The translations under genes and the position numbers were made by a program. 23,565 bases of DNA from Deinococcus radiotolerans. Lineage in GTDB: Bacteria > Deinococcota > Deinococci > Deinococcales > Deinococcaceae. Location of the stretch: contig NZ_BMPE01000033.1 of the NCBI RefSeq assembly GCF_014647435.1, forward strand, positions 1 to 23,565, read 5' to 3'. Below the pieces are notes generated by a model. The model was given only the letters and a program-made list of their open reading frames with translations, was not told where the DNA came from and ran no database searches. This document shows positions 17,587 to 23,565 of this stretch, in pieces; position 1 is the stretch's first letter; every line of letters starts with the position of its first letter.

Positions 17587-18290
17587 CCGCAACGCACCTG
17601 CGGGCCCTGATCACCGTTCACACCCGCGCCACGGCCCAGGTGCAGACCGACACCTTCTGGCGCGCCCTGCTGCCCACCCTGACGCCCGTGCCGCACCGCA
17701 CGGGCGCCGGTTCGTTCACCCCGCAGATGCAGGCCGTGGCAGAGCGCCTGAATCCGGACCTGCGCGCCAGGGCACTGACCGGGCACCTGCTCCTCTTCGA
17801 GGACGTCAACCGCCCCCACCCGAACGAGTGCCTCATCAGCGTTCACCCCGACACGCAGGAAGTCAGTGTCCGCATCTTCGGGCGGTACCTGACGGACCTC
17901 CAGAGCACCACCGAATGGGTCGTGCACCGCCTCCTGGACGCCCAGGAGCAGCTCGTGATCACCCCGCACACGCGCTGTTTCGTGCTGATCGACGTGCACG
18001 GCCGGCGGTCCGACCTGATCACCGGGCGCGTCGTGCCCCCGAGACACCGGGTGTGGGCCGGGTTCTACCGCGAGCACCGGTACGTGGTGAACATCACGGC
18101 CGCCGTGACCCTCCTGACCCTGGGCGTGGTGCTGTTCATCTCACCCGCAGCCCCGCATGATCCCCTGGGAAAGTTCTACGGCGTGTGTGAGCGGGTGCTG
18201 TCCGCAGCCGTCATGAACATCTTCCTGCTGATCGGGCAGTTCTACGCGTACCGCCGGAACCGCCGGGTCGTGGAATGGGAGCGGCACTGA
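17583..18290 (+). CDS. Hypothetical membrane protein with two C-terminal helices
   Basis: Protein of 235 residues, family not recognised. The first 165 residues are soluble, with no signal peptide, and contain a compact region around ALTGHLLLFEDVNRPHPNEC (65-84) and strand-like RCFVLIDVHGRRSD (131-144). Two hydrophobic helices follow at about 168-187 and 204-222, joined by a short loop, and the tail RRNRRVVEWERH is basic. By the positive-inside rule both ends should be cytoplasmic. The start is a GTG with GGGGTGA just upstream. It is co-directional with the surface cluster, but 241 bases and candidate terminators separate them, so a shared role is uncertain. It is convergent with the histidine kinase gene on its right. 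Confidence 0.7.
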   Translation: MTATHLRALITVHTRATAQVQTDTFWRALLPTLTPVPHRTGAGSFTPQMQAVAERLNPDLRARALTGHLLLFEDVNRPHPNECLISVHPDTQEVSVRIFGRYLTDLQSTTEWVVHRLLDAQEQLVITPHTRCFVLIDVHGRRSDLITGRVVPPRHRVWAGFYREHRYVVNITAAVTLLTLGVVLFISPAAPHDPLGKFYGVCERVLSAAVMNIFLLIGQFYAYRRNRRVVEWERH

Positions 18291-18582
18291 TGGCCACGGG
18301 CTGGCGGGCTGAGCCACGTGACGCACATCTGGTCACGCTGAGGCGAGATCCGCAACATGCGCCGTTCAACCGCGCGCGTTCCAATCACGGAAAGAGGTGG
18401 ATCACCTGGCGCCGCCGGGAGGTTCCGGTGCGGAGCGAGCACTCACGGGCTGACCGCCGCAAGGCCGCGTGGTGAACTCACTCGACCGTGCTGGGTGCCT
18501 GCCCGCTCCTTTGAGGTGTCCTGCGCCGCTCCAGTCTGACGGGCGTGGCCTGCAGGACGGCCACCGGATGTGCCGGCCAGAC
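18291..18582. other. Gap between convergent genes
   Basis: This interval lies between the ends of the membrane protein gene and the histidine kinase gene. It should contain 3' ends for both, but I found no strong terminator hairpin with a T tract. Only short palindromes such as CCTGCAGG (around 18549-18556) are visible. Frames of 60-95 codons here look like random translations. Confidence 0.4.
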
Positions 18583-20004
18583 TCAGGGCCGACGGCGTTC
18601 AACTGGGCCTGACGGTGGGCTGGGCCTGGGGAGCGACACCGACACCCGGGTCCCCCGGCCCTCCGTGCTCTCGATGTGCATCTGCCCCCCGTGGGCCTCC
18701 ACGATTGATGTGCAGATGCTCAGCCCCAGCCCGGATCCGTGCGTGGAGCGCGAACTGTCCGCGCGGTACAGCCGGTTGAACACGTGCGGCAGGTGCTCGG
18801 CCGCGATGCCCTGCCCGGTGTCGGACACGTGAATCCACGCGGCGGCTGGGGTGTCCTCGACGCTCACGGTGACCTGTCCGCCGGCCGGCGTGTGCGCCAG
18901 GGCGTTGCGGAGTAGGTTCTGCACCACCTGCTTCAGCCGCACCCGGTCCACGGGCACGGTCACCTGCGGCGCGGTCTGCTGCTGGTGCAGCGTGACCCCC
19001 TGACCCCCGGCCGCCTCCTGAAAGGACGCGAGGATCTCTCCGATCAGGGAAACGAGGTCCGCCGGGGCGACTGTCATGCGCAGCTCCCCGGCGTCGGCCA
19101 GTGAGAGGAGCCGCAGGTCGCCCACCAGCTGCGCGATGTACTGCGTCTCCCGGTGCAGCCGGCCCAGTCGCTCCGGGGTTGGCTGAAACGTTCCGTCCAG
19201 GATGCCCTCAAGCGTGCCGATCACCACCGACAGGGGCGTGTTCAGGTCATGCGCGATGTCCGCCGTCAACTGCCGGCTGGCCTGCTGGTTGCGCGTGACG
19301 GTCTCGTGCATCTCCCCGAACGCCAGGAGGACCTCACCCAGTTCGTCCGGGCGGACGTTTCGGCGCCGGCGCGGCGCCTCCCCACGCCGCAGCGCCTGAA
19401 TGTCGGCCAGCAGAGCCCCGAGCGGCTGGAGGAGCGTTCTGGAGATCAGCAGCCCCATCACCACCGCGATCACGGCGGCGCCCAGCATGGCCCACGCGAT
19501 GGCCCGCGCCGTGCGGGTCAGGAATTCCTGGCTGCGCTGATCCAGGCCCGGCGCCCGGCCTGACGGAACGATGAACGCGGCTGTTTTCCCGCCCACCGTG
19601 ACTACCGCGGCCGGGGCGGTCAGCACCTGCTCGCCTTCCCGGACCTCCGGGGTCGAGTAGACCGCCCGGCGCGCCGGGTCGAGCACCACCCAGGAACTCG
19701 GGGCTGCGCGCGCCCCGGGCCGGGGCGGACCACCAGCCGGGACCGGGGGGACGGCCGGCGACTGGACCCCACCAGGAGGTTGAGGAGTCAGCGGCCGGAA
19801 GCCCGCGACTGAGCCTGTCCGCTCGACGTAGGCCTGCACGGTCTGCTGCAACTGCTCCCTGGCCTGCGCGTCCACGAGCGCCCCGAACTGCGCCCGCGTG
19901 GACGCCGTGGACACCAGTCCCACCACGCCCAGGGAGAGCGCACTGACGAGCACGAACGCCAGGGTCAGCCGCCACGCCAGGGTCTGCCAGAACGGCCGGG
20001 TCAC
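18583..20004 (-). CDS. Two-component sensor histidine kinase (EnvZ/BaeS-like layout)
   Basis: Inner-membrane sensor kinase of 473 residues. Helix 1 is at about 10-32, followed by a periplasmic domain (33-165) with a Pro/Gly-rich stretch (72-100), helix 2 (about 167-188), then a HAMP-type linker (189-240, with RPDELGEVLLAFGEM). The dimerisation helix carries the H-box ADIAHDLNTPLS with phospho-acceptor His252. The catalytic domain shows the N-box NLLRNALAHT (363-372), the G1 box DTGQGI (395-400), the F box VFNRLYRAD and the G2 box GSGLGLSI (423-430). Its start overlaps the stop of the OmpR-type regulator by 4 bases (ATGA), so the two form a translationally coupled pair. The periplasmic domain matches no sensor domain that I recognise, so the stimulus is unknown. 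Confidence 0.93.
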   Translation of the reverse strand: MTRPFWQTLAWRLTLAFVLVSALSLGVVGLVSTASTRAQFGALVDAQAREQLQQTVQAYVERTGSVAGFRPLTPQPPGGVQSPAVPPVPAGGPPRPGARAAPSSWVVLDPARRAVYSTPEVREGEQVLTAPAAVVTVGGKTAAFIVPSGRAPGLDQRSQEFLTRTARAIAWAMLGAAVIAVVMGLLISRTLLQPLGALLADIQALRRGEAPRRRRNVRPDELGEVLLAFGEMHETVTRNQQASRQLTADIAHDLNTPLSVVIGTLEGILDGTFQPTPERLGRLHRETQYIAQLVGDLRLLSLADAGELRMTVAPADLVSLIGEILASFQEAAGGQGVTLHQQQTAPQVTVPVDRVRLKQVVQNLLRNALAHTPAGGQVTVSVEDTPAAAWIHVSDTGQGIAAEHLPHVFNRLYRADSSRSTHGSGLGLSICTSIVEAHGGQMHIESTEGRGTRVSVSLPRPSPPSGPVERRRP

Positions 20005-20702
20005 GGCGCCGCGGCGTTCAGGCGGTAGCCCACCCCGAAGACCGTCTCGATCAGGCGGGGCTTGCCGGGCTCCTGCTCCACCTTGGCCCGCAGGTTCCGC
20101 ACGTGCACGTCAATGGTGCGCTCCGAACCGAGGTGGTCCTCCTGCAACTGCTCAAGCAGTTCCGACCGGGTGAACACCCGGCCCGGAGCGCGCACCAGGG
20201 CCGTCATCAACTCGAATTCCGAGCGGGTCAGGTCGACGCGCTGCTCACCCACGTGGAAGGTCCGTGCCGCCACGTCCACCGTGAGGGCCCCCGCCCGGAT
20301 CACCCCACCCTGCGGCTTCTCGGTGCCCCGGCGCAGGTGGGCGCGCACCCGGGCGAGGAGTTCCGCCATGGAGAAGGGTTTGGTCACGTAGTCGTCCGCC
20401 CCGAGTTCCAGGCCCAGCACCTTGTCGAGCTCCGCGTCGCGGGCGGTGAGGAAAATCACCGGCACCTGCTCGGCCGCGCGGAAGCGGCGCAGGAATTCCA
20501 GGCCGTCCATGCCGGGCATCATCACGTCCAGCAGGACCAGATCCGGCCGGTGGTGGCGCGCGTCGAGCAGGCCCTCATGGCCGTCCGAGGCGACCCTCAC
20601 GTGGTAGCCGTGCTCCGTCAGGTACTCACGCACCAGATCACGCACCCCGGCATTGTCTTCGACGATCAGGATTGATTTCACGGTCTCCACTTCACAGTCC
20701 AT
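20001..20702 (-). CDS. OmpR/PhoB-family response regulator
   Basis: Cytoplasmic transcription regulator of up to 233 residues. The receiver domain shows the acidic pair E15-D16, phospho-acceptor Asp59 (in LVLLDVMMPGMDG), Thr86 (FLTA) and Lys108 (TKPF). A winged-helix DNA-binding domain follows (about 133-228) with the typical LTRSEFELM, the recognition helix region SERTIDVHVRNLRAKVE and the end VFGVGYRLN. The ATG at 20702 lacks a clear ribosome binding site; a GTG at 20681 (before KSILIVEDN) with GGAG close upstream would give a more usual N-terminus, so the start is uncertain. It is coupled to the downstream kinase gene. Candidate targets are its own promoter and the adjacent secreted protein gene. 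Confidence 0.93.
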   Translation of the reverse strand: MDCEVETVKSILIVEDNAGVRDLVREYLTEHGYHVRVASDGHEGLLDARHHRPDLVLLDVMMPGMDGLEFLRRFRAAEQVPVIFLTARDAELDKVLGLELGADDYVTKPFSMAELLARVRAHLRRGTEKPQGGVIRAGALTVDVAARTFHVGEQRVDLTRSEFELMTALVRAPGRVFTRSELLEQLQEDHLGSERTIDVHVRNLRAKVEQEPGKPRLIETVFGVGYRLNAAAP

Positions 20703-20737
20703 CGGCGTCTGCCGGCGTCACCGTGCACCCGCAGCAT

Positions 20738-20769
20738 AGAGCCCCCTCAGGCTCTTCAGGAAGAGAGCC
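20738..20769 (-). promoter_or_regulatory. Mutually exclusive hairpins or promoter upstream of the regulator
   Basis: AGAGCC at 20738-20743 and again at 20764-20769 can each pair with the central GGCTCT at 20750-20755, giving two alternative 6-bp hairpins, the layout of an attenuator. On the minus strand the same region holds TTCCTG, 18 bases, then TATGCT, which could be the regulator's promoter. If so, most of this sequence would lie in promoter DNA rather than in RNA. TTCAGGAA also occurs twice (20755-20762 and 20781-20788). Confidence 0.35.
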
Positions 20770-20815
20770 CCCCCGGGCCATTCAGGAAAAGCGGGGACGG
20801 AACGAGTGATCAGAC

Positions 20816-20838
20816 GCTGGACGCCACCCGTGTCCAGC
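20816..20838 (-). terminator. Hairpin after the secreted duplicated-domain protein
   Basis: GCTGGAC (20816-20822) and GTCCAGC (20832-20838) form a 7-bp stem with a 9-base loop, beginning 18 bases past the stop codon of the minus-strand gene. There is no T tract. Weak terminator candidate; if it does not terminate, the secreted protein and the two-component pair could share a transcript. Confidence 0.35.
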
Positions 20839-20856
20839 ATCGGGATCAGCTGAGGC

Positions 20857-21615
20857 TCAGCGGCGCACAGGCGCGGGAGGCCCGGCGTCGCCCGCACGGT
20901 CCGGGGCGGGCGGCGTGCGGCTCAGGTCCACGATGACCCGCTCGCCGCCGCGCTCCACAACGGCGAACTTCGCGGTTTTTGCTGCCTGCGTCAGGGCCGC
21001 CTGCTGCGCTGCGGGGTCGGTCAGGCGAATGGTCTGCGTCACCTGGCCGCCCTTGAGCGGATCAGCGGCGTAGAACGTCACGCTGGTCGCGCCGCGCAGC
21101 ATCCGGCCCAGAGCGCCGGCGTCGTCCTTGAGGGCCGGGTTCGTACCCGTTGCCGGGCCGGTCGGTGCGCTGGGCCGAGGCCCGGTCATCGGAGCACCCG
21201 GCCCCTGGGGCGCCGCGCCAGGGCGGGCGTCCGGCCGGGCGGGACCGTCGGGTGCGCCGCGGCCCGGCGTGGGCGCGGCCTGGCCCTGCTCCTGCGGCTG
21301 GGCCTGAGCAGCCTGGAGGTTGATGATCTCCTGGCCCCTGGGCGTGGTGATCACGGCGTACGTGGCGCCCTGAGGGGCATTCTGGGCGAGGGGCGTGCCG
21401 GGCCCGGCGGTGACGGTCACGGTCTTGAGCAGCTGACCGCCGCCCAGGGGATTGCCCTTGTAGTACGCGACCTGACGGCTCGGGGCCTGTGGGGTGCCGG
21501 TCTGGGTCTGCGCAGGCGCCGGGCGCTGGGGGGCCGTGCTGGACGCCGCGAACGCTGCGGTGCCAGTCATGAGGGTTAGGGCGATCAGGGCGGTCATGGT
21601 TTGAGCGTTGCGCAT
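20857..21615 (-). CDS. Secreted protein with a duplicated small domain
   Basis: Exported protein of 252 residues. I chose the ATG at 21615 because AAGGAG lies 6 bases upstream and a signal peptide follows at once (hydrophobic MTALIALTLMTGTAAFA, likely cleaved near AFA-A, residue 23); the open frame to 21678 adds only 21 unlikely residues. Two copies of one small domain are seen at about 46-101 and 177-232: VAYYKGNPLGGGQLLKTVTV matches VTFYAADPLKGGQVTQTIRL, and both end in a strand pair (YAVITTPRGQEIINLQ and FAVVERGGERVIVDLS). The linker (102-176) is rich in Pro, Ala, Gln and Gly, and no cysteine is present. I do not recognise the family. It lies upstream of, and in the same direction as, the response regulator and kinase, so it may be periplasmic and linked to that system as sensor partner or target. 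Confidence 0.8.
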   Translation of the reverse strand: MRNAQTMTALIALTLMTGTAAFAASSTAPQRPAPAQTQTGTPQAPSRQVAYYKGNPLGGGQLLKTVTVTAGPGTPLAQNAPQGATYAVITTPRGQEIINLQAAQAQPQEQGQAAPTPGRGAPDGPARPDARPGAAPQGPGAPMTGPRPSAPTGPATGTNPALKDDAGALGRMLRGATSVTFYAADPLKGGQVTQTIRLTDPAAQQAALTQAAKTAKFAVVERGGERVIVDLSRTPPAPDRAGDAGPPAPVRR

Positions 21616-21693
21616 GAAAAGCTCCTTGAGAGAGAGGATTGAGGTGGACAGCTCGCTCACCTGCCAGGGAGTATCCACGGCGGGTGTTCAGTG

Positions 21694-21724
21694 CCCGAGT
21701 AGGACTTATGAAGAACCCGAGTAG
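21694..21724 (-). promoter_or_regulatory. Direct repeat CCCGAGTAG, two helical turns apart: operator candidate
   Basis: Two exact 9-base copies (21694-21702 and 21716-21724) are spaced 22 bases start to start, two turns of the helix, about 80-110 bases upstream of the secreted protein's start codon. Direct repeats in helical phase suit a dimer of an OmpR-type regulator, such as the one encoded next door. The link is inferred. Confidence 0.4.
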
Positions 21725-22002
21725 AGCCAGTTCCCCAGAGCGGCGCATCCGAATGCGGGCCGCCGACGCTGCACCAGACCACCGGAACGGCCCGTGCGCC
21801 TGCACGCTCAGCAGTTCACCTGGGCACCGGACAGGGCTGGGTGCCCGCCACCGGCCGCTCTGCTCACCTGTGGGCGCGGATTGTCCGGGCCGGCCGTGAC
21901 CCCCGCTTACCGGACCGAGTCACGCGACCTGAAACGCCGGGCCGGACCGCCCGCGCCTGCCAATGCCTGATGGCCTCACGGCCCGGTGCGGTGCAGCCGG
22001 AG

Positions 22003-22008
22003 TACCTT
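22003..22008 (+). promoter_or_regulatory. -10-like box of a probable leaderless transcript
   Basis: TACCTT fits the TAnnnT pattern and ends 6 bases before the ATG at 22015. No purine-rich ribosome binding site lies between, which fits leaderless transcripts known from Deinococcus. No good -35 element was identified. Confidence 0.4.
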
Positions 22009-22014
22009 CGGGCC

Positions 22015-22350
22015 ATGCCCAGGCCTCCCGCCCCCGCCGCCCTCCGCGCCACCCGCACCGCTCCCGAGCACACGGACCTCGCGCAGCTGCCGTTCGAGGA
22101 GGCCTGCGCCGCAATCGCAGCGCGCCACCGCCTGACGGAACCCCACGCGTTTCAGCTGGCCCCGGGCGGCGCCATTCATCTGGTCCGCATCTCCGACGGT
22201 GCGGCGCTGTGCGGGCGGGGCCCGCAGGTGTACGCCGCGGCCCCACAGGTGACCGGGCCTCTGACCTGTCGGGCGTGCGTGAAGGCCGTGGCGCGTCGGC
22301 TGAAGAGCAGTCTGGGCCGGCGCGCGGCGCGCGTGACGCCTACCCGCTGA
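22015..22350 (+). CDS. Small HCCC zinc-ribbon-like protein
   Basis: Protein of 111 residues, function unknown. His55 (in IHLVRISDG), Cys66 (ALCGRG) and the pair Cys85-x2-Cys88 (TCRACVKAV) give an H-x10-C-x18-C-x2-C pattern that could bind one zinc ion. Small proteins with a similar HLV...DG..LCG...TC..C pattern occur in actinobacteria and phages, usually as uncharacterised proteins. The N-terminal half (PFEEACAAIAARHRLTEPHAF, 26-46) suggests a helical lead-in. The C-terminus is basic, compatible with nucleic-acid contact. The frame is open further upstream, but the -10-like TACCTT six bases before the ATG favours this start with a leaderless messenger. Confidence 0.65.
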   Translation: MPRPPAPAALRATRTAPEHTDLAQLPFEEACAAIAARHRLTEPHAFQLAPGGAIHLVRISDGAALCGRGPQVYAAAPQVTGPLTCRACVKAVARRLKSSLGRRAARVTPTR

Positions 22351-22377
22351 GGGGCGCTAGGCTCTCTGGCCCTACAT

Positions 22378-22398
22378 GCAGACCACAGAGTTGTCTGC
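22378..22398 (+). terminator. Small hairpin after the zinc-ribbon gene
   Basis: GCAGAC (22378-22383) pairs with GTCTGC (22393-22398), and AC/GT pair inside after one mismatch. It begins 28 bases after the stop codon. No T tract follows, so this is a weak candidate. Confidence 0.3.
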
Positions 22399-22490
22399 GG
22401 ATGGGCTGCAGCGGCCACGGTCGCCGCGGTCTCAGTTTGGCTTGACCCGCACTTCCCTGAGGGCTCACCTGTGCTCAGGTACTGACCGGG

Positions 22491-22517
22491 CCGGAACAGA
22501 CTGTCTCCGGTTCTCTT
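22491..22517 (+). terminator. Hairpin followed by a pyrimidine run
   Basis: CCGGAACA (22491-22498) pairs with TGTCTCCGG (22502-22510) with one bulged base and a 3-base loop, and TTCTCTT follows directly. It lies about 140 bases after the zinc-ribbon gene and could end its transcript. Confidence 0.35.
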
Positions 22518-22820
22518 GAAGAGTGGAGCGCCCTTCAGCAGGACAACTAGGTCAGTCCAGTTGACGGGTCTGGAGCCTGACTAACCGGAGCGTCAGCAGA
22601 GGCCGCGTCATGCTCAGGTGAACCAGTGTCCCGCGCGGGTTCAGGACCAGCAGGAGATCAGACGTTCAGGGCTGTCTGGAGAGTTGCGAGCCGGTGCCGG
22701 CGTAACAAGATCGGTGGTGTACACCTCTGCCACTCTGGCCACTCAGATGCATAGCCCAGGCACCTCGGAGCACGTTACCGAGGAAGGGTGGCGTGCATCT
22801 CACGGCGTCCGCATGGCGTC

Positions 22821-22847
22821 GGGGAGTGACCCACTGGATCACTCCCC
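22821..22847 (-). terminator. Hairpin after the ABC-transporter binding protein
   Basis: GGGGAGTGA (22821-22829) and TCACTCCCC (22839-22847) form a perfect 9-bp stem with a 9-base loop, 22 bases past the stop codon of the minus-strand gene. No T run follows on the minus strand, but the stem strength and place support a terminator. Confidence 0.55.
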
Positions 22848-22869
22848 CACAGAATCACCGCTGGGACCT

Positions 22870-23565
<696 letters not shown>

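Larger units (their letters stand above)
21616..22014. other. Divergent intergenic region with promoters for both sides
   Basis: The left part should carry the promoter of the secreted duplicated-domain protein and contains the 22-base-spaced direct repeat described separately. The right end holds a -10-like box for the zinc-ribbon gene. The middle (about 21730-21995) shows no recognisable feature. Frames running through it look like shadows. Confidence 0.5.
22351..22869. other. Intergenic stretch between convergent genes
   Basis: This stretch of 519 bases carries three hairpin candidates, listed separately, and a perfect 10-base palindrome GGTGTACACC (22716-22725). Short frames such as one of 47 codons from an ATG at 22376 show no ribosome binding site or domain. 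I see no RNA gene. Confidence 0.5.

Noticed and set aside
22376..22519. 47-codon plus-strand frame after the zinc-ribbon gene
   Set aside because: No ribosome binding site, no domain, and it runs through two hairpin candidates.

Overview
The window is high-GC bacterial DNA. It looks like a member of Deinococcota, probably Deinococcus. This is an inference from three things: the coding style and composition, secreted proteins including a barrel-like protein ending in phenylalanine (suggesting an outer membrane), and a gene with a -10-like box six bases before its ATG, a layout known for leaderless transcripts in Deinococcus. No marker gene settles the genus. I saw no rRNA, tRNA, CRISPR array or intact insertion sequence.

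Left part, minus strand (566-5951). A universal-stress-type protein, a MarR-family regulator and a 14-helix DHA2-type drug exporter form a tight operon read leftward; the regulator and exporter genes overlap by 4 bases. A strong hairpin (2880-2916) follows the exporter gene and separates it from an orphan PAS-GAF-GAF sensor histidine kinase, whose start must lie after the hairpin, at 2776. The first 565 bases contain no convincing gene. About 1 kb of mostly non-coding DNA (5952-6988) follows the operon. It holds a triplicated TTGACGC motif and a short signal-peptide-like reading frame that may be a gene remnant.

Centre, plus strand (6989-17341). Three closely spaced genes encode exported proteins: a 477-residue beta-rich, probably outer-membrane protein, a giant 2289-residue protein with 14 PKD-like repeats and a long unclassified C-terminal region, and a 650-residue protein of fibronectin-type-III repeats. 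They look like one cell-surface assembly locus and are the best candidate for an undescribed system. A possible mini-ORF and a 235-residue two-helix membrane protein follow on the same strand.

Right part. On the minus strand, a secreted 252-residue protein with two copies of a small domain lies upstream of an OmpR-type response regulator and its histidine kinase, which overlap by 4 bases. A two-helical-turn direct repeat precedes the secreted gene, so it may be a target of the two-component system. A plus-strand 111-residue HCCC zinc-ribbon-like protein follows. The window ends inside a minus-strand branched-chain amino-acid-type ABC transporter binding protein that lacks its N-terminus.
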